In this document: positions 45,353 to 58,047 of the stretch, piece by piece
Numbering within the stretch: the stretch's first letter is position 1
Layout of the letters: each line of letters starts with the position of its first letter
Origin: Bursaphelenchus xylophilus
Lineage: Eukaryota > Nematoda > Chromadorea > Rhabditida > Aphelenchoididae
Reading direction: 5' to 3'
Length of the DNA stretch: 64,000 nucleotides
Assembly (NCBI GenBank): GCA_904066235.2
Contig: CAJFCV020000006.1
Span: 9,734,001 to 9,798,000 of the forward strand
Translations under genes and position numbers: made by a program
The notes under the pieces: generated by a model
Databases searched by the model: none
What the model was told of the DNA's origin: nothing
What the model saw: only the letters and a program-made list of their open reading frames with translations

Positions 45353-46821
45353 CACCGTGGAAGAGGGTGAACCAACAAAATCCGCTGAAAAAACCACCGA
45401 GTGCAAAACTGATGGCCCTTCTGACTTTGTTTCTCGCGATGACAAGGTTTTGAACCTCGAGTTTGTCCGTATTGTCCTTGATGAAGCTGAAAAGTCGTTG
45501 GCCGAGGAAGAAAAGCCCGGTAAGATATTAAACTTTGTCATGAATAATATAATTTTAGACTTCCATGAGGAGTGTTATAAAATTTCGAGGAGGTATCCAG
45601 CTGTAAAAGAGGTCAGTGGAGAGCTTGCGAAGTTGGTTGAGGAAGAGAAAAAGAAGATTGGAAAGAAATTTGACCCTGAAAACATTGAAGAAGAAGGAGG
45701 TGATGTTGATGATGAAGATTTGTTCTTTGAAGATGCTCAACCAGAGAAATCGGGAGAAATTGAGGATGCGGAAGATGCTGAAGTTCATGAAGAAGGTGAT
45801 CAACCTTTGAAATCGTCGAAAACTTGGGAACCACTTCCAGAAATTGACGAAGAAGCCGTCAAAAAGGTAAAATTTTTCATTTTTTTTTTTGGTTTTTAGA
45901 TTTTCATCCTCTCTAACGCAATGAAATCCCTTCAGATGCTGGCCAGAGCTGTTGTCGACGATGATTACGATAAGAAAGCGATCCAGGAGATCCAGAAGAA
46001 GAGCGCCAGACAACAGAAAAGAGAACGGAAGGCCGAAAGAGAATCGACCAAAGGAAAGGGATGGTTCAATTTGCCGGCTACGGAGCTTACTGAAGAGACT
46101 AAACGTGACCTGGAGTTGCTTCAGATCCGAGGTTCCATTGATCCGACTGCACATTATCGAAAGAATGACCTCAAAGTTTTGCCCAAGTACTTCCAGGTGA
46201 GGATTTTGGGAATTACGGTTTTTGAAGGGGATTTATGGAATTTTAAGATGTGTTTTTGTGATAGTCATCGAGTTTTTAGACTGGTACTTGTTGGGAGATG
46301 AAAAATAATTTTTTGTGAAATGGAAAAGTTGGGTAAAATACGCGTTTTTTTTCTTTGGTGGGTAAAATTTTGGGTTTTTTTATAGTTTTGGATTTTGGTT
46401 TGCTTTTTTGGGTATTAATTTAGTTTACTGTGACCTCTTAGGTGTCTAGATGATGACCATAGTAAAAAACGAGGCGATTTGACAATAAAAAAGAGGGGTA
46501 AAATACGCCCAACAATATTCAAAGGGAAAAAATAAAAGTCCTGGTTTGTTAAAAAGTAGCGGAAAATTGTCCAAAAATTGATTGTAATGGACTCTATTTC
46601 AGACTGGCCGTGTCATCGACAGCCATGCCGACTTCTACTCGAGCCGCATGACCAAGAAGGAGCGGAAACAGACGATGGTGGAGGAATTGATGGACGATTA
46701 CAAAACCCTGCAAAAGAACAAGAAACGCTACAGTGAGATCAAAGCCGTTGAAGCGCAGACCCGCAAACGAAAGGGCATCCCGTTCCAGAGATTCTCCAAA
46801 AGAAAGAAAAATCCCGTATAG
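45353..46821 (+). pseudogene. 5'-truncated UTP6-FCF2 copy
   Basis: Exons corresponding to 5-8 of the intact gene are present: 45353-45519 (partial), 45559-45866, 45936-46196 and 46603-46821, all open and with intact splice sites. The first four UTP6-like exons and the beginning of exon 5 are missing, cut at about 45353 next to the GTACTATATAGTACC repeat. No ATG starts the remaining frame, except that ATG 45936 could begin an Fcf2-only protein of about 159 aa. The Fcf2 domain is unchanged, so a partial product is conceivable. Differences from the intact copy are scattered, for example KTTECKTDG for KPTEDKTDG. Confidence 0.7.
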
Positions 46822-47290
46822 CCTAAAGTAATATTTTTTTTGATTTTTCTTGGATTTAGATACGATTTTTTTTGAATTGTACCTTTGAAGGGACTTTGAT
46901 TATCACCTATTACTGTTAGCCAAAATTTGGAACCGATTTTTTGCTGGAAATTGTTCAGCCATTGTTACCCTTGTTTCTTGTTGAAGTTTTATGTTTTGTT
47001 GATTTCTCTTTGATATAAACATCTAATCGTAAACAACCGAATGAAGAAATTTGTTTTGTCCGATCTGAAACACCATTTCAAGTGGAATTCGGGAAGTCGT
47101 TTGGATGGGTTGGCTCAAAAAGCGCAAAATTTTCGTGAGTTTTGTGATTTTACAAAACTTTTTGGTTTCTGCAATGTTTAATGGGGAGTTCGATGGTATG
47201 TGAAGAAATTACTAGCTGTATTTTTTGTAATGGAAGCAATGTTTTTGATATTTTTGAAATTTTTCGTGAAGAAAATGATGGTTTGTTTTT
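46822..47290. other. 3' flank of truncated UTP6-FCF2, no gene
   Basis: Nearly identical to 13724-14190. No exon seen. Confidence 0.4.
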
Positions 47291-47292
47291 TT

Positions 47293-47786
47293 GCACTGTG
47301 CGGTAGAAAAGAGATGGGTTTGCACGGTGCGGATGCGCAATTTTGGGTTGAATTTCTTATCAAGTCAAATAGTACGGCATTAGGCCCTCGTTCGCAAAAT
47401 TTTTCAATTTTCTCTCTAATCGCGCACAGTGCAATCGATCATTCTTTCTTCTGCACTGTGCAGTAGAAAAAAGAAAAGTTTTGCACGGTGGGGGTGTGCA
47501 ATTTCAGGTTGGATTTTTTAACTGGTGATACAGTAGTTTATAAGGCCGTCATTTGCAAAATTTTTCAACTTTCGCTTTATGGTGCACCGTGCAGTTGCTC
47601 ATTCCTTTTTCTGCACTGTGCAGATTAAAAATTTTGGATTTTTTTAGCACTGTGCGATAAAAGCCTGGTTTAAAAAGAAAATATAATTGAATCTCATGAC
47701 TTTTCACACCACATTTTTTATTTCAATATTCTCATTACACTCCGCACTGTGCAGAAAAACCGAAATTTTCAGACTGCACTGTGCGA
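47293..47786. promoter_or_regulatory. GCAC-N-GTGC motif cluster, unit 2
   Basis: Counterpart of 14195-14687. Sites include 47293/47322 (29 bp) and 47424/47453 (29 bp), with later pairs to about 47786. One site has decayed to GCACGGTGGG near 47483. Another is repaired relative to unit 1: GCACTGTGC near 47648, where unit 1 has GCACTGCTC at about 14551. Confidence 0.7.
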
Positions 47787-48232
47787 TTTCCACAAAAAAA
47801 ATAAAATTTCGACACAATACGTAGGAGGGTCACAAGATGGAAACAAGAAGTTTTTATAGCTGCAAATTGCTCATAGTTCACACAATTCTTAGTTTTATTC
47901 TGGATTTTTTCACCTAAACGACTTGTGATTCAGCCCGAAAGGTCGATAATGCACCCTTCAAAATTCAATTTCCCAACCAAAACAGGTCTTATCTTGGAAT
48001 GATTGTTGACTCATGGCCTTGTATAATAAAACCATTTGCTTATAAACAATGTAAACAAGGACGTTTTCAGTCTGAAATCTTTTGAAAATTTCGGTATTTT
48101 TGGGAATTTTTATGGTTGTTATACCACAAAATACTTGGTTATACCATTTATACAGTTCAGAAGTGTTGATGTTTTAACTTTTTTTTCTATTCCCCAGCGA
48201 TAAATTGCATTCTCAAAAAAAAGTTTTTTTTT

Positions 48233-48280
48233 GCACTGTGCAGTCCATTTTTTAGCCTATTTTTCGCCCCGCACTGTGCG
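48233..48280. promoter_or_regulatory. GCAC-N-GTGC pair upstream of PMP3 copy 2
   Basis: Counterpart of 15138-15185. Here the second site has a complete right half-site (GCACTGTGCG), where unit 1 has GTGCT. Confidence 0.65.
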
Positions 48281-48608
48281 ATTTTTTCAAATTTGCAAAG
48301 TCACTAATAATAAAGAAGCAAATGGAAGAACTACGAAGTGTGTTGGACAAAAAAAAATTTTGATGAATTTTAGCACAATTAATTTAAGAAATGAGTTTTG
48401 TTTGTTATATTTTTATTATTTTTTAAGTGAAATCAAAATTATTTTTTTAATGTAAAATACGATGCCTTTGATTTTTGTAATGTATAATTTTATTCAAAGA
48501 ATTTCATGCTAATACCGCGATTTGAACACAAATTTAATTGATTTTAACCTAATTCTTTGATTTTAATTTCAGATTTCACCAGAAACCTTTTGAGATTCAT
48601 TATTCAAA

Positions 48609-49205
48609 ATGGTCCAGTAAGTTCTGAAATTACAGTTTCATTCCTTGATAGTCGATTTTTTCATCGAAATAATCTAAAAAACTCAATTTCAGGACTGGAA
48701 ATACCGATGACGTCATTATGATTTGCCTTTGCATTTTTCTTCCCGTGAGTTTTTGTTCTGTTTTATGATGCTAATGTTTGTAAAATGCGCTTTTCGACAT
48801 TCTTGTAATATACATAGGAAAGTTAAAAAAAATCATAAAATTTGACGTTTTTCATCCATAAAAGCGCCGATTTTTCAGAATCTTTTTGTAAAATAAGTAC
48901 ACCCCTCCTTTTCTTTGTAAATTCAGCCGTATTCATCAAAAAATCAAGAAAAAACTCATTTTTTAAAAATATCTAATGGGAAATTCGTATTTTACTTCCA
49001 AAAGATCCCGTCTTTTCAGCCAATCGCCGTTTTCTGGAAGGACAATGTTGATGGGAATGGATGCTCATGTCCCGTTTGTGTGAATCTCCTCTTGACGCTC
49101 TTTTTTTAGTAAGTTTTCTGGGCTTGATTTTATTTAATAATGACGTCATTTTTTAGCATTCCCGGCCTTCTCCATGCCGCTTGGTACTGCTTCTGTCGAG
49201 GATAA
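48609..49205 (+). CDS. PMP3/UPF0057 small hydrophobic membrane protein, copy 2
   Basis: Same four-exon structure as 15515-16115, starting at ATG 48609 and ending TAA 49203-49205, 65 aa. IFLPPIAVFW and YIPGLLHAAWYC are unchanged. One substitution in the turn gives CSCPVC instead of CSCHVC. Splice sites are intact, so both copies could be expressed. It is followed tail to tail by the kinase copy. Confidence 0.87.
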
Positions 49206-49357
49206 AATACGTCGTTTCTTAAGTTTTTTTGATTTCAATAAAAGTAATCAAGATGGGGACGACATGGAATACTGACTTTAGATAGCCGGTCAAAAAAAAT
49301 CACATATAAAAATATTTATTTTAATTTTCTTACGAAAAAATTCGATGCTCTCGGGTC

Positions 49358-50718
49358 TTAATAGTCATACGACTTGAACGTGCCCATCAACTTGAAATGA
49401 TAATTGGGGAAACGCACAGGAAGATGGAGCTCGTCCAACGGTCCGACCTGAAAGTTTTTCAAAATATAAAATGCGCTTAAAAACCAATTCGCATGTAAAA
49501 AAAATTAAATTCCACATACCAAAAAGTAATATCTGAGGATGCCCGTGGCCACGTTTTCCATCTCCAAATCATCCGTGTAGAGCCCCCTCATGAGACACAA
49601 GGTCACAGCCTCCTTGATGTCGAAGAATTCTTCGGGAATCGAGTTCTCGTCGGTACACTCTAACTTGACCTTCGTGACTTCCTCAATTTTTTTCATTCCC
49701 GCCCAAGGCAGAGGAGCCATCATGCCCAATACCATGTAGAGAAGGCTCTCCGTGTCCTCCGACTTCAACGCCTTCTTCGCGTGGATGTGAGTGGTTGCCG
49801 TTTCGGGGATTGGATAGAACGCCGAGCGTTCCGAGCCGATGCGAATTGCATATCCGAAGTCAGTAATGACGAACTGCAAGAAAAATTTTTGTGAAATTTG
49901 AATAAAATTTGAAATGTTTTCGCTCCGGGACTTGAAAAAAAAGGATTTTTTGTGAAATTTGAAAAAAATTTGAAGTGTTTTCGCTTCGGGACTGGGAAAA
50001 AAAGAATTTTTTGGAAAATTCAACAAAATTTTGAAATCTTTTCGCATCGGGAGTAGAAAAAAAGTTTTAGGGAGAATACAAACTCAACATGCACTCACCC
50101 GATACCTATTTCGGTCTTTCTTGACGTAGAATGCGCTCTCCTTGATGTACCTATGGCAAATCCCGTAGTTGATCAGCGCTTTCATGCAGTAAAGCAACTG
50201 GAAGAAGAGTTTTTGCGCCTCGAACGGAGCCATGAGTTGTCCTTGGCGCATCTCGCGAATGTTCGGGCCATAATTTTCGACCCGCATGCAGTAGACGCCT
50301 TCAGAAAATTGGCAGCTGCTGAGCATGCTGCCAATGTAGATGAATCTGAAACAAACGGTTTTGGGGTCATCCAACTTACTGTTTGTCTGGGCTCTTGGAA
50401 TTCTTGTCCATCAGCTGGTAGACGCCGCTCTCGCAGGCGAGCGGTTGCTTGTATTTGGGGCCTAGCTTTGCCTCCAACTTGTACCAGTACGATGTCCCCT
50501 TGTATTCGTATTCGTAAAATGCTCCGAATTCGCCTTGGGCGACCATCCGCTTCACCTCGGCATTATCAATGATTTTCTGAAAAAAAATCATTATACATTA
50601 TATATTATAATACAAGTCAAACTCAAAGAGTCAAACAACTCACCGGGACGACGAGTTTCATCCCACTTTTCAGCTTGACTACATCGAACCCCTCCGTACA
50701 CTTCTTGGTGGTTTCCAT
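49358..50718 (-). CDS. CK1/TTBK-like pseudokinase, copy 2
   Basis: Same five-exon model as 16269-17630, shifted by about 33089, from ATG 50718 to stop TAA 49358-49360. The lysine in YWYKLEAK, the HRY catalytic-loop substitution and intact DFG are all retained. I noticed only one residue change in the exons (CLMRGLY for CLLRGLY). The retained HRY shows that loss of the catalytic Asp predates the duplication. Confidence 0.75.
49880..50075 (-). repeat. Intronic minisatellite in kinase copy 2
   Basis: About three units of the roughly 60-bp repeat with pyrimidine-CAGTCCCGAAGCG in the gene direction. In this copy a frame is open across most of the intron into exon 5. Confidence 0.65.
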
Positions 50719-50779
50719 TGCGGTGGAGAAATCAAATCTGACATATAATGCGCGATGTCTGCAAATAGACATACAGTGC

Positions 50780-51760
50780 GTCCCAGGTTTTTGGTTCCAC
50801 CCCATTTTTTGATCGTATCTCGGGGGGTTTTTTCTCAAATGCCATGAAATTTTACACAAGTGTTAACCAACCTTTGAGAATACGCTATGCAAAGTTTCAT
50901 CCGATTTGACTTCAGTACTCTGACGTTATGGCGATTTTTTAAATTTTAAAATATTTTTTTTTTAAATATTTTAAAATTTTTTTATAAAGAAATTATTAAT
51001 TTTTACAAAAAAAATTTTCACAGACTTATCTTACAAGGGATCGGCAAATAGTTGTAACCTGCTTTCTTAACGAAACCTATATAATTTGAAAGAGCATTAA
51101 AAATAGTGCACAGCGCAAAAAAAATAGCGGCCTAAATTACCTTAGGGCATAGATACGACAGCTTTTTGAAAGGGGTTATATGCGGCCAAAACGCCGGTTC
51201 CTTATATTACAGTAATCCTGGCGGTTTGAAATCGTCTTCATTAATTTCCTGGTATCCAAAAACGTCTATCACGGTCGTTTTATGGCTTTACCAATCCTCG
51301 GTTATATGTTATTAGACATTACTGCTAGTTACAGTAAATTGTAAATAAAACTAGGTTAAAGGGAAAATTGGAGCAAAAAGCTTTGGAAATACATTTATAT
51401 GATCGTCGTGGTCATTCACAAACGAAAATTTCTTATGTCCTAGCCTTACCAATGGTTGGTCCAGTGTGTCAGCAATAGTGTCTTTGGCCGATTTTACAAT
51501 TTTATCTTCGTATTTTTTTGATAAAATGTATATTTATAGGCCCTTGTAAATTGAATTATCCTCCAGTAATCATAATCGGTCAGGTTACTGGCACAACACC
51601 CTTGTAATTATACGATAGTGACATACCCACTCTCATCACCATCAAATTTGTGGTCGTTTCAAAAAAATTCAAAAACTCAGAAAAATTGCGTAACCATGGA
51701 TTTTGTCCGCGGAGGAACAAAAATTATTAAAAAATGTCAACATACCATGGTTTTGTGGCA
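50780..51760. repeat. Left flank of foldback cluster, unit 2
   Basis: Copy of 17690-18670 with no gene. Confidence 0.45.
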
Positions 51761-51762
51761 TA

Positions 51763-53326
51763 CACTGCTCGACAAAATTATAAATGCACTTTATAAATCG
51801 CTGTAACTTTTGTGGTTGTCAATGAAATTGTGCCATATTTGGCTCCAATATGTACTAATGTACTGTAAATCTTGTGCCCAAAAATTATTTTGGAAAGTTT
51901 CCACAATTTGGAAAAAAGTTGAAAAAACCGAAATTTTGGTGATTTCCTTTGCGACAAAATTATAAATTCGCGCAATATTTTGCAATTCTCTAGCCGTTGG
52001 TGCTGAAGCAAAGTAAGTAATTGGGCTTAGTGGTATCCTTAGGGGTCCTTCTGTCATGCTACGAGGAAAAATGGTGGCAGAATTTGAGAAGGGCGAAGTT
52101 ACGGCCCTGAAACGGCAAAGACCTTGGGTTTGGCAAATTTCGGCTCAGGTAGGGCGTTCTGCCGAAGTTGTGACGAACTACTCGGTTCACTCGGAAGTCT
52201 TCAACACACATAAACGTTCCGGCGAAAAAGGTTTACCATAGCGGCGGAGTCAAGGCAATGAAATCCGCCGAGCTTCCAACTCCACCATCTCTGGGTCTCA
52301 TATAAAGCAAGAAATAGGTCTCAATTGTAGCAGGATAGCTATGCTGAGGGCCCTAAGACGCAGCGATGTCATCACTGGACGTCATATGACGTCGTTCCCC
52401 CAGATGGTTAGGTTCGGTTAGTGCGCGACCGAAATTGGCCAAGGTGCCTTTGACAAAACAGGTTGAGTAGTCAAGGGTAGGTTTATCATCGTTGCAGTAA
52501 GGAATTCCTTGGAGATTGCATGGCCAGCCGATATCCTCGACGCTTTCACACATAGCACATATCACTGTCATTATATCAGAAGAGAACCGCGTTACTTTCC
52601 GTGCCGTAATGTTGGAGGACCTGTTTTGTCAAAGTCTCACCTTGGCCAATTTCGGTCGCGCGCTTACCGAACCTAGGCCAGCTTGAAGCATGATTTTACA
52701 TGACGTCCAGTGATGACACCGCTGTGTCCCAGGGCCTTTAGCATAGCCATGCTGCTACAATTGAGACCTGTTTCTTGCTCTATGTATATGATACCCAGAG
52801 AAGGTGGAGTTGGAAGCTCGGCGGATTTCTCTGCCTTAATTCTGCCGCGGTGGTGAACCTTTTTTGCCAGAACGTTTAGATGTGTTGAGGACTTCCGAGT
52901 GAACCGAGTAGTTCGTCACAACTTCGGCAGAACGCCCTACCTGAGCCGAAATTTGCCAAACCCAAGGTCTTTGCCGTTTCAGGGCCGTAACTTCGCCCTT
53001 CTCAAATTCTGCCATCATTTTTCCTCGTAGCATGACAGAAGGACCCCTAAGGATACTACTAAGCCCAATTACTTACTTTGCTTCAGCACCAACGGCTAGA
53101 AAATTGCAAAATATTGCGCGAATTTATAATTTTGTCGCAAAGGAAATCACCAAAATTTCGGTTTTTTCAACTTTTTTCCAAATTGTGGAAAGTTTCCAAA
53201 ATAATTTTTTGGCACAAGATTTATAGTACACTAGTACATATTGGAGCCAAATATGGCACAATTTCATTGACAACCACAAAAGTTAAAGCGATTTTTAAAG
53301 TGCATTTATAATTTTGTCGAGCAGTG
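51763..53326. mobile_element. Tc3-like foldback element, copy 2
   Basis: Same as 18674-20237, flanked by TA and carrying the mirrored N-terminal transposase-like frames. Since the copies match in position and flanks, it was inserted before the segmental duplication. Confidence 0.8.
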
Positions 53327-53700
53327 TATAAGAGAAGAAACGCAAAATATTTAGAGAGACCGGATTCAGAACCAGGACTCGCTGCGCCGAAAGTGGGCTC
53401 ACTACCACTCGACCAACTGGACACAACTCTGTTGCCATTCCGAGAGTTTATAAAGCGAGGCGGAAATTAGGCTAAAATCTGTATTTTGGCCATAACTTTG
53501 TCCAAAGTGAATTTAGGCAGCTAGTTCTTTTTGCGCTGTGAACTATTTTTAATCCTCTTTCAAATGATATAGGCTTCGTTAAGAAAGCAGGTTACAACTA
53601 TTTGCCGATCCCTTGTTAGTAAAAAAAATAAATAATTTTTAATTTAAATTTAAGTGCTTAAAACAGGTTTTGCGAAAGACTCGAGCTTTCAGATTTGCCT

Positions 53701-55315
53701 TGTGCACATGAAACAGGATGTCGCAGCAGAGCCGTGAAACAGTAACCATAGGTTTCCCTAATCACGAGTATTAAATTTCAGAAAAATTTTTTTGATTATT
53801 GGCCTACTGTAGGTGTACTGTAGCTTTCCAGCATTTCCAGGATCTCAGCTACAAGAGGTCGGATTGTATCCGGACCTTTTCTGAATTATAGAATGGACAA
53901 TTCTAAGCATCTTTCATGTTGGGCGCTTTTTCCTATCTGTGCCGGAAGTATTCTAAAAATTTGCATAATTGCCAAAAAATTTACATTTTTCAAATTTTAT
54001 AGAAAAATTTGCATAATGGCATGACATTTTTATTGCTCTAAAAGATGCTCCGTGATGTGGCAATTCAAACGGTATATAGATCACCGCAAGGGGTTCTGCC
54101 TATGTTGCAAACGGGTCGTCTAAATATTGGATCATCAGGAATTAAAGTCAAATTTTGTCAAAAAAATTTGATGTTTGGTATGACCAAAGATTGTATTAGA
54201 CTTCAAAGTGGTTCCAAAGTAAAAATAGGTAATTAAAAAATTGATTTGCGGAATTTTTTTGACATCTGCACCCAGCCAGAATCGAACCCGGGACGCTGGA
54301 ATGGTAGTCCCGCCCACTAACCACTACACCACGAAATTTGTCGTACCACTTTTTGCACTTTTTTTGATTGCATCTAGAGCAGAATTTTACGCTGATTAAC
54401 ATATCAAAAAATCAGCTGGGGGTTTTTAGAAACAAAGATTTTACGGCCGTTTTTTTTCGGCCAATACTGTATCACGGGAAGTTACAGTAGGAAACGAAAA
54501 AAATAATAGCTCCGTCGTGTTAGCAATGGTCGAAAACATCAGTAAGCTTAAAATTGTTGTATTCAGAGCTAAAATACGACAACTATAAGCGATTACTTAA
54601 AAAACAGTAAATTGTAAAAAATATATCTTAATGGAGGATTAGGCAAAAAACGTCCTTCGCTTTTGCTTAGCATCTATCGACGGTCGTTTTAATGCAAAAA
54701 TTTCAAAATTGATTTTTTCCTATGTCCACTGACTCGTCTTTTAAAGATTTATAACATTATTTTGTCATAAAATTACATATTTTTACTTTGGAACCACTTT
54801 GAAGTCCAATACAATCTTTGGTCATACCAAACACCACATTTTTTTGACAAAATTTGACGTTCAGAAAAATTGAATTCCTGATGATCCAATATTTAGACGA
54901 CCCGTTTGCAACATAGGCAGAACCCCTTGCGGTGATCTATATACCGTTTGAATTGCCACATCACGGAGCATCTTTTAGGGTAATAAAAATGTCATGCCAT
55001 TATGCAAATTTTTCTATAAAATTTGAAAAATGTGAATTTTTTGACAATTATGCAAATTTTTAGAATACTTCCGGCACAGATAGGAAAAAGTGCCCAACAT
55101 GAAAGATGCTTAGAATTGTCCATTCTATGATTCAGAGAAGGTCCGGATACAACCCGACCTCTTGTAGCTGAGATCCGGGAATGCGGGAAAGCTACAGTAC
55201 ACCTACAGTAGGCCAATAATCAAAATTTTTTTTTCTGAAATTTAATATTCGTGATTAGGGAAACCTATGGTTACTGTTTCACGACTCTGCTGCGACATCC
55301 TGTTTCATGTGCACA
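53701..55315. mobile_element. Foldback element with TGTGCACATGAAAC ends, copy 2
   Basis: Same as 20612-22229, with arms of about 500 bp and a loop with the tRNA-like sequence. Also older than the duplication. Confidence 0.7.
54269..54338 (-). tRNA. tRNA-like sequence in foldback loop, copy 2
   Basis: Same as 21181-21249 with a B-box GGTTCGATTC on the minus strand, closer to the pol III consensus than in copy 1. No anticodon can be assigned. Confidence 0.4.
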
Positions 55316-55622
55316 GCTAGCTCGACCCTTACAAAAAAGCTGTTTTAATTTTTAAAAAAATTAAAAATATTAATCTAAAATTTTCGACTTTTTTATTTTA
55401 TTTAAAATATAATTCTGAAGAGATTAAGAAAATGAAAGTAATAAAAAATTTATTTGTATTTGTAAACACAAAACATGAAACCCATGAAATCCGGTAGACA
55501 AATAAAAAATTCTACCATACACTCCATCAGAAATTGAAAATCTAGCTTCTTTATATTCTATTAACTGAATTAACATAAAATAAAAGGCTAAAATAATAGT
55601 TACACCAACCTGCCCATAATAC

Positions 55623-57738
55623 CATTCCTTGTGTTCTCTGTAGTATTAGAAAGGGTATTACATTCGGATCTACCGTACTTTATCGACGCAGTGGCCCCAC
55701 GAGCCATCTCCGTCCTTGTACATCAGGTAAACATTGGTTTTAAAAAAAAATTCCGATTAGTGATTTATTTTCGGCAAGAAACAACTTAGACTACTTGTAC
55801 CAAATGCAAGATGTAAAACAAACCGACACCGATTAGTTTGAAGTCATTTAATCGACCTTTTAAGTCATTTAAGCTACCGTTTACCTTCTACAGTAACCTT
55901 CAAAGGCCCTAAAGTACAGAAAATTACTATCTATGGGAACTTTTTGCCCCGAAAATCAAACTCAGCATGTTAACAAACCTATAGCCGTATCTTACTTCTT
56001 GCTTAAATGTTCTATCTGCCGCAGGTGGTTGGTTCAAGGAAAAATGGGTAAAAGCAAGCCTATTTTGGCCTATTTTTCGGAACTTTTTTGTAGAACCAAC
56101 TTAACAGACCCGATTTATTCTGAAACGGCTAATGATTGTAGCATTACGTTTTCAGGCACGCTGCGTTCAAATTTGCATATCAAATTTTGTGATTTTCGTC
56201 CATTCCTCTTGGTAATTCGGGGTACAAATTGTTACGGTAACTACTTGTTGAAGATGATATGCCAAGAAAATACTCGAGATCATAGAGCAAGCTACTTTTT
56301 TTCATTAAGTAGATGCACACTGTATAATTTAACAGCATTGGCAAGTTTAACCCTTTCCGGACGAGTCGGCACCTCCATGCAGAAATGAAAGAGGGTACCC
56401 TACTGAGTAACGGCATAATAGTGGTTCAGCCCATCGAAGCGTTATTTGGGACTTATGACAAAAAAGGTCTTAAAAAGTACCCCCAGTTGACATAACCCTT
56501 ATAAAATTTTTCTAACGACCTGTAAATTAGAAACTACCCCTAAGTTAAAGTCTAAGACTCCTACTACTGTTACATCCAAGAACTGTCCAAATCGGACCAC
56601 TACAGGATTAGTTATCGACTTTTGGAAATTGAATTTTAAATTTCGACCAATTTTTGGCCCAAAATGGAGTATATCTTCCGCCGGAATCAACCATCTCGGT
56701 CCAAATGTGGTTTTTCTGAATCTACATTGACGCTAGCTTCTTCCTAGAATGTTTCCAGAAAAAACCTATAGAGCACGTTTCTGTAAAAAGCGAAAAAGTT
56801 GAAAACGTAAAGGTTTCACCGTATAAAATGTCGCCGCAAGCCGAGAAGGGTCGGGCGCAGCTCGAAAGGCGAAAATAATATTTTTCTTCGAAAAATAATA
56901 TTTTAGTGTCGACAAGCTGAATTCAGATGAAATACAGACAGACAGAGCACGCAAACATTAACTCAATGTCATTTTAATATTTTTAATGCGTTTTCAGGCA
57001 ATTTCATTGGATTTTGCTTTAGTTTCACACTAAAATAGTATTTCTCAAAAAAATATATATTATTTTCGCCTTTCGAGCTGCGCCCGACCTTTCTCGGTTT
57101 GCGGCGACATTTTATACGGTGAAACCTTTACGCTTTCAACCTTTTCGCTTTTTACAGAAAAGTGCCCCATAGGTTTTTTCTGGAAACATTCTGGGAAGAA
57201 GCTACCGTCACTCTAGATTCAGAAAAACCACATTTAGACTGAAATGGTTGATTCCGGCGGAAGATATACTCAATTTTGGGTCAAAAATTGGTCGAAATTT
57301 AAAATTCAATTTCCAAAAGTCGATAACTAATCCTGTAGTGGTCCGATTTGGACAGTTCTTGGATGTAACAGTAGTAGGAGTCTTAGACTTTAACCTAGGG
57401 GTAGTTTCTAATTTACAGATCGTTAGAAAAATTTTATAAGGGTTATGTCAACTGGGGGTACTTTTTAGGACATTTTTTGTCATAAGTCCCAAATAACGCT
57501 TCGATGGGCTGAACCACTATTATGCCTTTACTCAGTAGGGTACCCTCTTTCATTTCTGCATGGAGGTGCCGACTCGTCCGGAAAGGGTTAATGCCCAAAA
57601 AACAGCCTGACTGACATTTTATTCAAAACCAATCTTTATCTCATGTACAAGGTCGGAGATGGCTCATAGCGCCACTCCGTCGAAAAAGTACGGCAAATAA
57701 GAATGTAATACCCTTTCTAATACTACAGAGTACAAGAT
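55623..57738. mobile_element. Foldback element with internal frame, copy 2, interrupted
   Basis: Counterpart of 22542-23411, expanded by the 1237-bp insertion at 56351. The internal frame (from 55933) now runs into the insert and ends after 151 codons at 56388. Confidence 0.55.
56351..57587. mobile_element. TTAA-flanked foldback, piggyBac-type
   Basis: A 1237-bp nearly complete inverted repeat with ends CCCTTTCCGGACGAGTCGG and reverse complement. TTAA lies on both sides (56347-56350 and 57588-57591). Unit 1 has a single TTAA at 23261-23264 in otherwise identical sequence. CCC..GGG termini and TTAA duplication are piggyBac hallmarks. Each arm carries the same 63-codon frame (56690-56499 on minus and 57248-57439 on plus) without a known motif. 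No transposase is seen. Confidence 0.9.
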
Positions 57739-58047
57739 GAATAGTATTAAGAGCGGGTTGGTTCAAAACCATCTACAACATAAAAACCACCTAAAAATGC
57801 AATCAAAAATCTTTCAAAACAACGACTTACCACTTCGCCATGCAAAAACAACAAATTGTCGCCATATAACGCTTGAAAATGTACCTTATACACCTCATTT
57901 TGGATCAAAAAAAGCCGCACCGAGTTTGTCAGTGCGTCCCGCCACGAAAACAAACGTTATATCAGAACGCCACCCCAAGCCGAGAAAATTGCTTTTCAAA
58001 GTAGCTGTACAAGCCCTTTAAAACAAGGTTCGCGAGAGAACCCCTTG

